Below, one piece after another: positions 30,901-38,847 of a stretch of 64,000 bases of DNA (the first letter of the stretch is position 1; each line of letters opens with the position of its first letter). Under the pieces are notes generated by a model. It saw only the letters and a list, made by a program, of their open reading frames with translations, searched no databases and was not told where the DNA came from. Position numbers and translations under genes: made by a program. The stretch comes from Torulaspora globosa (taxonomy: Eukaryota > Ascomycota > Saccharomycetes > Saccharomycetales > Saccharomycetaceae): positions 310,001 through 374,000 of the forward strand of contig NC_050727.1 of NCBI RefSeq assembly GCF_014133895.1, written 5' to 3'.

Positions 30901-33900
30901 CCTATGATTCAAAGCTGCGGATCAAGCCATCGACTGAGGAAGATTACGATTGGTCCGAACAAGTCATATCATGGCGCGATTTGTTAAAATCCTCTTTATC
31001 GGTAGAGTGCAGATCAATCTCAGATCCAAATAGAAAGTTCTACCTCGAAGTTAATGGGAAGTTTGATGCCAAAGAACCATTGGCTAAAATATATCCCCGA
31101 ATGAAGATAATCGTGTCTCCACCTTTAGTGATAGAGAATCTGTTATCAAGTGATTTAAAATTCACACTCTATGATAAGAGACAAGAGCATAGAAATTTGA
31201 CGCTGCTGAAGAAGAGTTCGAGAGTGCCTATTCACGATGTGTCCTTGGATAACTTCCTTTTACTCAGCATACAACCGTTGGTCGACGATGCACCACTTTC
31301 AAAACCCTCTATTGTCAATACTGCTGCTCGCAGCTCTTTAAAGCCAGAGACACAAATAACTACCAAACTTGCTGGGGTGCAGACTTTCCGCGCAGCCCTT
31401 CATTACCAGACCGTTGAAGGAACTAGAGCAAAGATCTTGAAGATATCTGCTCCATATATCATCTTCAACAGGACTGACAAGGACTTGTATATACAGGGAG
31501 ATCGTACAAACATTGCTCAGATCAAGGTTCAAACGTCCGGAAGTCAACATTACACGGCGCCAAAAATGTTTTCCTTTGAAACGGATGGCCATAATAAAAA
31601 TCGGGCGTCTATCAGATTCAAAGAGTCGGATTGGAGTTTGCCTCTCTCTTTCGACGCCATTGGACAGTCGTTGGACGCAGTTGTGAACATTCCAAACAAG
31701 GAGCAGGAATCAAATCTCGGAGTGACTATATCAGAGGGTGAAGGGCAGTATGTTTTTAGCAAGATTGTTGAGATTGCGCCTCGGTACATCATTCATAATT
31801 GTTTGAACTTGCCAATCGAGATATGTGAACTAGGTTCGACGAACGTCTCCCAACTCGATGCTGATCATACCAAGCCCCTGTACAAAATGAGGAACATAGT
31901 CAATAAGCAGTTGATGATAAAGTTTCTAGGCGTTAACTGTGACTGGTCCGCGCCATTCTTCATTAAAGATATTGGGTTGACGTATTTGAAAGTACTAAAG
32001 CAGGACTCCACTCATATGCTTCTCAAAGTGGAGATCATTCTCGAAAATGCTACCGTATTCATCAGGTTGAAAGACGCTAACAACCGTTGGCCCTATTCTA
32101 TTAGAAATTTCAGTGACCAGGAGTTCATTTTCTACCAGAGAGACCCCCGCGTGATAGACGACTACTATGACTATGACAGTTTTGATGAGCTTGACGAAAT
32201 TGAATATAAGCCACTCTACTACAGGCTACCTCCTAAGAGCGTCATGCCTTATGCATGGGATTATCCGGCGGCCAGACAGAAAAAGATTGTCATAACAGCC
32301 AGGGGCCTGAGAAGAGAAATACAACTGGCAGAGATTGGGAATCTCAAGCCTATGAGGCTCCCAGCTAAACTTGCTAATGAAGATACAATTACTGTGGATT
32401 TGAACGTAGTTGCGGATGGACCAACGCAGGCGCTGGTCATAACAAAATACAATCCAGCAGTGAGTCTTTACAAATTAAGATCAAAGAAGACTTCTTCATC
32501 ACTATCGGTAAACAGCAGCGCTGACGGATTTGAAGCTGAAGAAGAGGATAAAAACTTCCAGAAAAAGATCATGGTATCGTTAAAGGGTGTTGGGATTTCC
32601 TTAATCAATGCTTCGTTGCAGGAAATCTTGTACGTCTATGCTAATGGTCTGGAGTTGCGCTATAACGAGTCCGATCTATATCAAACCTTCAGCTGGAAAT
32701 TGAAGTGGGTTCAGATCGATAATCAGCTTTTTAGTAGCCCGTTCGAAAATGTGATGTACCCTGCGACCGTATTAAATACAGCTCAAGAGGTTGAGAATCA
32801 TCCTGTGATTTCGGGATCGATTTCGAAAGTGAAGGATGATTCGCATGGATTAAAGTACTTTAAGCATGCAACCCTACTACTCCAGGAGCTTTCGATACAA
32901 TTGGATGAAGAATTACTCATTTCTCTGTTGGACTTTGGTAAATTCCCGGGTGCCGTTTGGAATAAGTACGCAACACAAACTCATTATAGTGATACAATCA
33001 CATTACCGGAGTGCAAAGATATCAAGTTTGCAGAAGACATGTATTTTGAGATATTCCACGTTCAACCCATGCTCCTACACATTTCCTTTGTTAGATCAGA
33101 TCAGCATAATTTCCTCGAAAGCGAACAAAACAGACTTGGTTTGGAATCCGGAGGCGCCATATTGTTCTTAATTGACATGCTGACTATGACGCTGGCCAAT
33201 GTGAACGACGCCCCCATCAAATTAAACTCCTTATACATGGCCAACGTGAGGGTACCGATCGACACACTACTGCAAGCCGTTCAAACTCACTATGGACAGC
33301 AGTTTTTCTACCAGATTCACAAGATATTAGGATCTGCCGATTTCCTTGGCAACCCAGTGGGACTCTTCAACACCATCAGTTCAGGTGTTTGGGATATCTT
33401 TTACGAGCCATACCAGGGCTACATGATGAATGATAGACCACAGGAGCTGGGAATTCATCTAGCCAAAGGAGGTCTAAGTTTCGCCAAGAAGACCGTATTC
33501 GGATTATCCGACAGCATGGCCAAATTCACTGGGTCGATGGCCAAAGGTTTGTCATTCACGCAGGACCAGGAGTTTCAAGAGAAGAGAAGGCTACAGCAGA
33601 GAATGAATGCCAACAGGAGGAGCCTGATCTCCTCGTCTGCCCAGACGTTTGTTAACACCGTCGGAAGCGGTTTTACCGGAATGGCGCTTGACCCCATGAA
33701 CGGAGCCCAGAAGGAGGGTGCTGCCGGCTTCATCAAGGGCCTCGGAAAGGGCCTCTTCGGCCTCCCAACCAAGACTGCCATCGGCTTCCTTGACCTAACC
33801 AGCAACCTCAGCCAGGGCGTCAAAAGCACTGCTTCCGCGCTAGACGGGCCCTCATCGATGCGTGTGAGACTGCCCCGCTACGTCGACTATCACGAGAAGA

Positions 33901-34262
33901 TCATCAGGCCGTTCAACCTCATGGACGCCCAGGGCCAGTACTGGCTCAAATCCCTCGACGGTGGCCTGTTCATGAACGACAACTATTTGACCCACGTCGT
34001 CCTGCCCGGCCGAGAACTCGCCGTCCTCGTCTCCATGGAACACATCATCGAGATGAACATCGCCTCTCAGGAGACCATGTGGGTCACCGACTACTACGGC
34101 ATCCAGGGAATCATCCTACAGCGTGGCGGAATCCACATCAGACTCAAGTCCAAGTCCGAGTACTTCATCCCCATCTCAGACACGCAAGAGAGAAAACACA
34201 TGTACAAGCACATTGCCATAGCCGTCACCGAGTTCAACAAATACTGCGAGGCAACACTATGA
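24945..34262 (+). CDS. VPS13: Bridge-like lipid transfer protein Vps13
   Basis: A single 3,105-residue open frame, close to S. cerevisiae Vps13 (3,144). The chorein N-terminal domain (MLESLAATLLNRILGSYVENF, LWSGNVRLTNLKL-like) opens a long repeating-beta-groove rod that carries bulk phospholipids between membranes at contact sites, for example vacuole-mitochondria, endosome and prospore membrane sites. In the middle, around residues 1,850-2,500, are the repeated Asn-rich modules of the Vps13 adaptor-binding region (RPYRIINDTEFDLEIWI-like, APYIIFNRTDKDLYI, IAPRYIIHNCLNLPIEI). The C-terminal ATG2-like amphipathic helices (MAKFTGSMAKGLSF, GLGKGLFGLPTKTAIGFLDLTSNLSQGVKS) and a terminal PH-like domain ending FNKYCEATL complete it. 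Start at 24945 fits the family. GC content visibly rises after about 33,700. Confidence 0.96.
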   Translation: MLESLAATLLNRILGSYVENFDPTQLNLGIWSGNVRLTNLKLRKDSLDGLSLPVDVKFGVLGELLLTVPWSSLKNKPVKISIEDCYLLCTPRDNASMHSEEQIERDLRVKLHKLAEWELANQARSAAENPNGQGNENESFMQSLMTKIVDNLQVTIKNIHVRYEDMSQVLSKGPCSIGITLSELSAVSTDAGWTPSFISMTQDVTHKLVTLNSLCLYWNTKAVTIEEEDDILDHDILISKFKNAVATGGKAIPSFQYILKPVTGSGRLSVNKLGSTPERPHIELNVLFDELGFELDDSEYADILHTISSLHLSQKTQKFKKKRPDYSTNENPSGWFKYVASCVLDEIHEKNEAWTWDHIKQRCEQRRLYIQLWMKKLQQGNIDQKLPSQEDEKKLDELHRVLDFDSLILFRSVAKKEYAKKRLTTRDAASSIPQQQTSGPGGWLSSWWGGGKDTNNKAEDLLLTDEQRQELYDAIEFDESNEIETQIPKDRTTVKITGLLKKGAFTIKNRAHCTQLGEIIFQNCELEFLQRTGSFLASFKLHEFKIEDGSPNTLYKHIVSVKNIKSDDLVDAEGNPEPLLKALFESNPLDESADSKVDITLRGMTIFYHVHFINEIIHFFNPPKQHMETITAIINAAEATVEGWTTQTRMGLESLLEEHKTANITLDLQAPLIIIPLDPHVWDTPCAVIDAGHIALVSDLVPKQRIEQIRQMSPEEYDKIDDLELKGLMFDRFQLYLQDTQILVGPDVRSTISSLNGSAEGVQYSILSGLLLELTLDISILPRAYNLPRAKAFGHLQKLDLSLNDYQYKVIMQLLEKSIPNFTDFESDIDFKEQYATMGNEDKKLQIQLKNTMQALEKMTPAQIAQKLFQLQFEVDSIQISLYKCLDNGSMSCKKLLDFLGDKVKLILVKKAKEIEMKLNVHSVSVMDFIEQTNNDEFRYLISSGAAEPDKEKDLFTVDYNRKQRIVLHDDLHIEVFDQDVNINMEQLRVVLTPKSILTLMNFALTTFTDPSTPEVPADVLRHNRENREDAPQKINLAVDMAGIVIIFNDDSLKLATLVLSAGEFTMFLLPEKMKVNMRLGGLELTDEVSGGLPRDSIFRRVITMSDAELAELTYETFDPANNPNNYDSVLKYTTGSLHINFIEHSINKLVNFFYKLQKLKKLFDKARELAYDQAPSIESVNNLKMDILIKAPIIEFPKLIDPRNDIYDSMKFYLGEFFIQNEFHDLADSHKVNHIKLGLREGQLLSNFSLENGDHQLLHMIDNMCLTFDVEHDQMAALTYPEFKIKGYFDPLKTSLTELQLRYLVSISEKVTAAFDITEPTSEELGGDEIYADTFGESAVASTNLGSPSPVDVESDQKQLEGLKLDFQFEAPEVSLTLFNDTAKATKLDKKGLTVLTFHDLALKAKYNNDGTGEAESHIATFAVVDIRDKKDNKHTELIPKVVNENYQFMSSITAKNLSEGKLINLSVTIDSPQIILAMDYLFALQHFCDLAFTSQSAQVEIDTPGYGDLNAAPTNMGTLGSETKLHYSLNVVNAAVILLADPSDLKSEAVVFNVGQFLLSDQNITALSANNVGMSFVRMNSDSEQRVRLLDEFSSSIVIDKRNSTPERLLTNVQVSVEPLILSISLRDIRLAMLIFNRLMSQMSDGSNAASANDEVSTYGAFSKEFEKKLSRYAPSFVSSLNASSHHDVRRATQVDIVTRGEKLEADFGGLRLLLIGDVHELPILDMNVNPFQASAKNWSTDIDALATLETYVNVFNYSRSSWEPLIEEFPISFHLSKGSERDALIRFDAVSRKVAELTLSSRTIAMLSQIPSTLTGDINISSRGAQKPYRIINDTEFDLEIWIATDDGEERRGFTTLKARGTIPWEFEDWRTVREKLDVDSKGCNLAAVVAGSNYKTTMKIDATQEGEFLFVLQPAVNHVHNRLTCELQLGDDNVKVITFRSTLVMENATSIPVLLKVESHDLEPVISAIDPSKTHSVPVSYSYDSKLRIKPSTEEDYDWSEQVISWRDLLKSSLSVECRSISDPNRKFYLEVNGKFDAKEPLAKIYPRMKIIVSPPLVIENLLSSDLKFTLYDKRQEHRNLTLLKKSSRVPIHDVSLDNFLLLSIQPLVDDAPLSKPSIVNTAARSSLKPETQITTKLAGVQTFRAALHYQTVEGTRAKILKISAPYIIFNRTDKDLYIQGDRTNIAQIKVQTSGSQHYTAPKMFSFETDGHNKNRASIRFKESDWSLPLSFDAIGQSLDAVVNIPNKEQESNLGVTISEGEGQYVFSKIVEIAPRYIIHNCLNLPIEICELGSTNVSQLDADHTKPLYKMRNIVNKQLMIKFLGVNCDWSAPFFIKDIGLTYLKVLKQDSTHMLLKVEIILENATVFIRLKDANNRWPYSIRNFSDQEFIFYQRDPRVIDDYYDYDSFDELDEIEYKPLYYRLPPKSVMPYAWDYPAARQKKIVITARGLRREIQLAEIGNLKPMRLPAKLANEDTITVDLNVVADGPTQALVITKYNPAVSLYKLRSKKTSSSLSVNSSADGFEAEEEDKNFQKKIMVSLKGVGISLINASLQEILYVYANGLELRYNESDLYQTFSWKLKWVQIDNQLFSSPFENVMYPATVLNTAQEVENHPVISGSISKVKDDSHGLKYFKHATLLLQELSIQLDEELLISLLDFGKFPGAVWNKYATQTHYSDTITLPECKDIKFAEDMYFEIFHVQPMLLHISFVRSDQHNFLESEQNRLGLESGGAILFLIDMLTMTLANVNDAPIKLNSLYMANVRVPIDTLLQAVQTHYGQQFFYQIHKILGSADFLGNPVGLFNTISSGVWDIFYEPYQGYMMNDRPQELGIHLAKGGLSFAKKTVFGLSDSMAKFTGSMAKGLSFTQDQEFQEKRRLQQRMNANRRSLISSSAQTFVNTVGSGFTGMALDPMNGAQKEGAAGFIKGLGKGLFGLPTKTAIGFLDLTSNLSQGVKSTASALDGPSSMRVRLPRYVDYHEKIIRPFNLMDAQGQYWLKSLDGGLFMNDNYLTHVVLPGRELAVLVSMEHIIEMNIASQETMWVTDYYGIQGIILQRGGIHIRLKSKSEYFIPISDTQERKHMYKHIAIAVTEFNKYCEATL

Positions 34263-34312
34263 CCCATACAGCCTCAATCCATATCTTCAAATACCATACT
34301 CTTAGCCATTAT

Positions 34313-34318
34313 ATTGGT
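34313..34318 (-). promoter_or_regulatory. CCAAT box (Hap2/3/4/5 type) upstream of SDH2
   Basis: ATTGGT on the plus strand, i.e. ACCAAT on the minus strand, 185-190 bp before the SDH2 ATG. Respiratory genes such as SDH2 are activated by the Hap complex through CCAAT. The last consensus base is not matched. Confidence 0.35.
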
Positions 34319-34410
34319 ATTATTTCGATATTTTCAGATTGCCGTACATAACGACCGCCTTATCGGCTCCGAAATTTTCCAGCTTTTTCAACCCCGGAGA
34401 TTTTCGCGAG

Positions 34411-34418
34411 TATATAAG
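34411..34418 (+). promoter_or_regulatory. TATA box of SDH2
   Basis: TATATAAG, 85-92 bp before the SDH2 ATG. It is a good TATAWAWR match at a usable distance. Confidence 0.55.
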
Positions 34419-34502
34419 GTAAGAGGTTCTGGCAGCGTTCGGAATGTGCAAGCCAAGGTGGGTTGTAAGGTAGATTGACTGGTTTGCCACTGGAGGCCGA
34501 GT

Positions 34503-35291
34503 ATGATGATGAGCGGTGTTTTGACGAAGAGTGTAGCTGGTAATATTTGCAGGAGAGGCCTGGCAACAGCCGGAGCGGCGCCACGGTTGAAGACATTTAA
34601 GGTTTATAGATGGAATCCGGACAAACCAGCTGAGAAGCCACGTTTGCAGAGCTACCAAGTGGATTTGGATGACTGCGGACCTATGGTCTTGGATGCGCTT
34701 TTGAAGATTAAGGATCAACAGGATTCTACGTTGACTTTGAGAAGATCGTGCAGAGAGGGTATCTGCGGGTCGTGTGCTATGAACATCGGAGGCAGAAACA
34801 CGCTTGCCTGTTTGTGTAAGATTGACCAGGATCACACCAAGGACCTGAAAATCTATCCTTTGCCGCACATGTACATCGTCAAGGACCTTGTGCCGGATTT
34901 GACGAACTTCTACCAGCAGTACAAGTCGATCCAGCCGTATTTGCAGCGCTCTACGTTCCCAGCGGACGGCAAGGAGGTGTTGCAGAGCGTTGAGGACCGC
35001 AAGAAGCTGGACGGGCTCTACGAGTGTATCCTGTGTGCGTGCTGCTCGACCTCTTGCCCTTCGTACTGGTGGAACCAGGAGCAGTATCTGGGCCCGGCCG
35101 TCTTGATGCAGGCGTACCGTTGGTTGATTGACTCCAGAGACGAAGCCTCCGCTGTGAGAAAGAGCATGTTGCAGAACTCTATGTCGCTGTACAGATGCCA
35201 CACCATCATGAACTGTACCAGAACGTGTCCAAAGGGGTTGAACCCTGGCTACGCGATCGCTGAAATCAAGAAGGCTATGGCGACTGACTGA
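34503..35291 (+). CDS. SDH2: Succinate dehydrogenase iron-sulfur subunit
   Basis: 262 residues. Sdh2 passes electrons from FAD in Sdh1 through three Fe-S clusters to ubiquinone in mitochondrial complex II. A basic presequence lacking acidic residues covers about residues 1-28. The 2Fe-2S ligands are Cys83, Cys88, Cys91 and Cys103 ([14 protein letters not shown]). The ferredoxin-like domain has Cys175, 178, 181, 185 ([12 protein letters not shown]) and Cys232, 238, 242 ([12 protein letters not shown]) for the 4Fe-4S and 3Fe-4S clusters. All ligands are present. The start has three consecutive ATG codons from 34503; which is used does not change the mature protein. It follows VPS13 by 240 bp, as in YLL040C-YLL041C. 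Confidence 0.97.
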   Translation: MMMSGVLTKSVAGNICRRGLATAGAAPRLKTFKVYRWNPDKPAEKPRLQSYQVDLDDCGPMVLDALLKIKDQQDSTLTLRRSCREGICGSCAMNIGGRNTLACLCKIDQDHTKDLKIYPLPHMYIVKDLVPDLTNFYQQYKSIQPYLQRSTFPADGKEVLQSVEDRKKLDGLYECILCACCSTSCPSYWWNQEQYLGPAVLMQAYRWLIDSRDEASAVRKSMLQNSMSLYRCHTIMNCTRTCPKGLNPGYAIAEIKKAMATD

Positions 35292-35525
35292 ATTGAAACG
35301 CTCGGACCGATGGGCCGTCCCGATACAGCGGTACCACTGCGTGGGAAAATGTGTCTTGTTTGATATTTATTCTACTTATTTATATGTATGCATTACGATT
35401 ATTCATTGCCACTAGCCTGTGCCCTCTGTGAGGGTGGTGTCGTTTTAACGTTTTGTTCAATATACATCAATTTGCTGGCGCTGCTCCGAAGAACAAGTTG
35501 TAATACCTGCTCAAGACGAAGAAGA

Positions 35526-36017
35526 ATGCTCACCTACGATGAGTACAGTGCCCAACTGCGTCGTCTATGCGACTCTGCTCTCAAAAACAGCGATCTCGTC
35601 ACCAGCATTCAGCCTTCGCTGGCAGATGGTGCAGTTTTGTTCCGAACGGCGCTACCATCGTCAATTGCCTATAGCACTCTCTTGTGTTGTATTGAATTCA
35701 AGATCTGCTACTCGCACGCCTACCAGGAGCCGCGGCTGCTATTCAGGCTCTGGCGAAGGGCTGCATCTCAAGAGGAGGGAATTGACTTTCTTGCTCCCTG
35801 GTTCCCGACGGATGTTGCACAGGTGCTGGGCATAGATCGCGGTTTTACGGTCAGTTTAGATGCTCTCTTCTCGAACTCGTCGCGCTCCCAGGAAACCTGG
35901 TTCGCGTTCCATCCGTGCGACACCGCTGAGATCGTTGGAGACAAGCTAGACTTCAAGGACGACTATCTGAGCAGATGGCTAAGCATCTTTTTGTTCAGCT
36001 GGTTGGCGAAGAGTTAA
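35526..36017 (+). CDS. ATG10: Autophagy E2-like enzyme Atg10
   Basis: 163 residues (167 in S. cerevisiae). Atg10 is the E2-like enzyme that receives Atg12 from Atg7 and attaches it to Atg5, needed for autophagosome growth. The catalytic motif HPCDT is at residues 129-133, with Cys131 the probable thioester residue. The upstream beta-strand (SIAYSTLLCCIEFKICYSHAYQEPRLLFRLW) and the DYLSRWLSIFLFSWL tail also match. Start set at the ATG at 35526 (MLTYDEYSAQL); upstream codons in frame lack family similarity. It sits after SDH2 and before GOS1, matching YLL041C-YLL042C. It is a fast-evolving protein, so identification relies on the Cys motif, length and neighbours. Confidence 0.88.
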   Translation: MLTYDEYSAQLRRLCDSALKNSDLVTSIQPSLADGAVLFRTALPSSIAYSTLLCCIEFKICYSHAYQEPRLLFRLWRRAASQEEGIDFLAPWFPTDVAQVLGIDRGFTVSLDALFSNSSRSQETWFAFHPCDTAEIVGDKLDFKDDYLSRWLSIFLFSWLAKS

Positions 36018-36075
36018 AAAAAATGGACCTAAGGTAATACACTAGGAGTATAAAGGAAAGAATAAAAGAGCTTAG

Positions 36076-36756
36076 ATGTCGAATACTCAATCGTTTGTCA
36101 CTGTGAGAAGCCAGATCATATCGCTGGAGTCCCAAACCGATTCGCTGCTTTCCCGATACTCGTCCTTTGCTCAGACAACTAGTTCAGAGCCTACTGGTAA
36201 GGAGAAAAATTTGGATAAACTTCTGGAGGAGAAGTTAACAAAGAGGCAGGATGTACTGGAAACTTTGACCCATATATGTGACGAGAATCCGAATATTTCA
36301 GCTTCAAAGCTTTCGCAAGTGCAGCGCCATAAGGAAGTATTACAGGAGCATTGGAAAAACTTCCGCAGTATTCGATCATCAATTCAGCAGGAGCGAAACA
36401 GATTGAATCTGCTCTTCAATGTGAAGAATGATATTGCGCAGCAGCAGGAGGCTCTTGAGGCGGCAGCCAATCCTGGCAGCAACGAGGACGAATATTTCCA
36501 GAACGAGACCAGAAGGGTTGACCAATCTCACAACATCCTCGATAGACTTATCACTCAGGCCTGGGAGACCAGGGACCAATTCAGTGGGCAAAGTGGGGTC
36601 TTGCGAAGTGCGAACGACAGGGTGCTACAAACTCTGCAGAGGGTTCCAGGAATTAACCAGGTGATCACCAAGATTGGCGTCAGGAGGAGGAAGAATGCTA
36701 TAATATTGGCGACAGTGATAGTGATTTGCGTCCTGATTCTGTTCTTTACATGGTAG
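36076..36756 (+). CDS. GOS1: Golgi Qb-SNARE Gos1
   Basis: 226 residues, tail-anchored. Gos1 pairs with Sed5, Ykt6 and Sft1 for intra-Golgi transport. The N-terminal helices begin SFVTVRSQIISLESQTDSLLSRYSSF. The SNARE heptad region is about residues 135-200 (DQSHNILDRLITQAWETRDQFSGQSGVLRSANDRVLQTL-like). One C-terminal membrane anchor (about 207-225, AIILATVIVICVLILFFTW) ends the chain. It starts 58 bp after ATG10 and is convergent with FPS1, 39 bp away. In S. cerevisiae GOS1 is YHL031C on chromosome VIII while ATG10 and FPS1 are on XII, another sign of merged gene order. Confidence 0.93.
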   Translation: MSNTQSFVTVRSQIISLESQTDSLLSRYSSFAQTTSSEPTGKEKNLDKLLEEKLTKRQDVLETLTHICDENPNISASKLSQVQRHKEVLQEHWKNFRSIRSSIQQERNRLNLLFNVKNDIAQQQEALEAAANPGSNEDEYFQNETRRVDQSHNILDRLITQAWETRDQFSGQSGVLRSANDRVLQTLQRVPGINQVITKIGVRRRKNAIILATVIVICVLILFFTW

Positions 36757-36795
36757 TATGTAACCTGTTCTAATGTACAAATTGGTGCCCTGCCA

Positions 36796-38847
36796 TCACT
36801 TCTTCTTTCGATAGGCGTGTTGATCACTGGTCTTAATGTCATGATCATCTAGGGACGACGACGCATCAGACAGTACCACCGAGTCCGAAGTCGCGTCTCC
36901 TAAGGATGCGGTGGCAATGGAATCCTCATCCTCCAGAATGGTTGGAACGCCGCCGTAGTATCTCTTACCTCTGCCTTGAACGGATTTGAACTGCACGGCT
37001 TTTTGCCGTGGTTCTTCAATGTCCGAAGCTGATGAAAGCGTTCTCGTCCTCGGAGTGGTCAATGGGTTGGCGCTATGCTGCTCTTGGTTGTCGTCGTCGT
37101 CATCTTCATAAGAGAAATCGCTCAAGTCCGATGTGGCCCTGCCTCTATTTCTCTTTTTCCAGCCAGGCCTCCTGAACCAGGCCCTGAGTATCATGTCTTT
37201 GTATACAGATAGGGGCCAGTTCACCGGCGATTCATGCCCTTGGTAAATGCAAACGTCATATATCAGGGCTCCAGTCATTGAGCCAAGGAATGGAGCTACC
37301 ATGGGAACCCAGAAAAAATGCCTGTGTGCTACCCATAGCATAGTTCTATCAAAACCAATGGCATACAAGGCAAGCCGAGGACCTAAATCGCGAGCCATGT
37401 TCATGGCTGCACCTGTCTGGTAAGACATCGAAGCGTTGATCACGTAAATCTGCACAAACAGTAGTAATGGAAAGATATCCGAGGACAGACAGGTATACGG
37501 ATCAGTCAGAGCAAAGGTGCTGGCCTGAAGCACGGCCGTACAGATGAATTCTGACACGAACTGCCGTGAGGACGAGAGGTAAGGTTTCGGAAAGACACAA
37601 AACATAGAGGCTACACTTTCAGCTTTCCACCATTCATCGTAAGCTTCCTGAATAACCTTTTTGTAAAATATGAACAAGGTCAGCGCACCTGCAAAGCCAC
37701 CTGCCAACTGTCCAATAAAGTAATAGGGTATCTTCTTCGCCGGGAAACCTCTGAAAATGAAATTGGAAAGCGTAATTGATGGATTTAAATGGGCGCCTGA
37801 GATCGCACTACCACCAGCACAGAAGTAACCCATAACGACTGCGCCAGCCCAACCAAAGGCGATATCGTCAAATGTACCTCCTGACACGGAAGAGACAATG
37901 TTTGTTAAAGTCCTTGTAGTGGCCACAAGATCTTCTGGTACGTTGTTCAGATCGGCGAGTGCTTCGTTGAATTGATTTTGTTGTATTTTACCTGCCGCTA
38001 CAACTTGGCAAACCACAGCAGACCCTAAGAATACCATCACCATAGTTCCCATAAACTCGGCCAAGAATTCCTTCAAATAGCTGTGTTTTACTGTGGACCA
38101 CTTATTGATTGGATGATAAGTGGATGGCAAAACGGTTGGTGTCTGCGGGTTCTGGTAAAGCGTCTTTGGTTTAACCATCATGGGAACATTGCGAGGATCC
38201 GATTCGACATCCTGTGCTGCATAGGAGTTTTCGACATTGGATCTGTGGCTTTCCGACCCATGTCTTGATCGTGGACCCGAGGTAGATGCATTATGCGAGT
38301 TAGTATCTTCATTGTTCTTAAAAATGTCTCCGAGATGCAAGAGGTTCGATGAGACCGTCTGACCTCTCGGTCTAAGTTCTGAACGAGCATTTTCCGTACC
38401 CGGCAAGCTCCCATTCACGCCACCGGTTGTATCTGTACTGGATGAAATGGCCATCTGTGTGTTTGGCACCACTTCATGAATTTGGAACTGAGAAGCATTG
38501 CTTATTGTGTACTGTGGGATGTAAGATGTCTTTGAGCGTCCCCTGGAGGTAATCGGCTGTGGCCAATAATCTTGCATTTCGTAGTCATATTCATCGCCTT
38601 CATTACCGTCCGAACTCTTGCGCGTATGTCTACTGCTGCTGCGGCTTCTACCCTCCATAAAATCCGTTTCATGCAAACCATCATGATACCTCTTGGAGTC
38701 AGGAAACGCCTGAGGATCCGCCAAGAAATCGTTCAGGGCCTTTTGAGGGTTATCCTTTCTACCATCAGTATCTGCATTAGCAGATTTAGGAGCACGATCT
38801 TTCTTTGAATGGTCAGAATCCTTCGAACTGACGGACAGTCGACCCAT
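36796..38847 (-). CDS. FPS1: Aquaglyceroporin Fps1
   Basis: A 683-residue MIP channel with long soluble ends, as in S. cerevisiae Fps1 (669). It exports glycerol under hypo-osmotic stress and is closed by Hog1-controlled regulators. The gating segment just before the first helix (LYQNPQTPTVLPSTYHPINKWS) is almost unchanged from S. cerevisiae. Six transmembrane helices span about residues 258-545. The two selectivity half-helices carry NPS (GAHLNPSITLSN) and NMA (GAAMNMARDLGPR) instead of the usual NPA; S. cerevisiae has NPS and NLA. The tail (about 546-683) is basic then Ser/Asp-rich and would carry the Rgc binding region. The gene is divergent from GUT1 across 1.6 kb. Confidence 0.94.
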   Translation of the reverse strand: MGRLSVSSKDSDHSKKDRAPKSANADTDGRKDNPQKALNDFLADPQAFPDSKRYHDGLHETDFMEGRSRSSSRHTRKSSDGNEGDEYDYEMQDYWPQPITSRGRSKTSYIPQYTISNASQFQIHEVVPNTQMAISSSTDTTGGVNGSLPGTENARSELRPRGQTVSSNLLHLGDIFKNNEDTNSHNASTSGPRSRHGSESHRSNVENSYAAQDVESDPRNVPMMVKPKTLYQNPQTPTVLPSTYHPINKWSTVKHSYLKEFLAEFMGTMVMVFLGSAVVCQVVAAGKIQQNQFNEALADLNNVPEDLVATTRTLTNIVSSVSGGTFDDIAFGWAGAVVMGYFCAGGSAISGAHLNPSITLSNFIFRGFPAKKIPYYFIGQLAGGFAGALTLFIFYKKVIQEAYDEWWKAESVASMFCVFPKPYLSSSRQFVSEFICTAVLQASTFALTDPYTCLSSDIFPLLLFVQIYVINASMSYQTGAAMNMARDLGPRLALYAIGFDRTMLWVAHRHFFWVPMVAPFLGSMTGALIYDVCIYQGHESPVNWPLSVYKDMILRAWFRRPGWKKRNRGRATSDLSDFSYEDDDDDNQEQHSANPLTTPRTRTLSSASDIEEPRQKAVQFKSVQGRGKRYYGGVPTILEDEDSIATASLGDATSDSVVLSDASSSLDDHDIKTSDQHAYRKKK

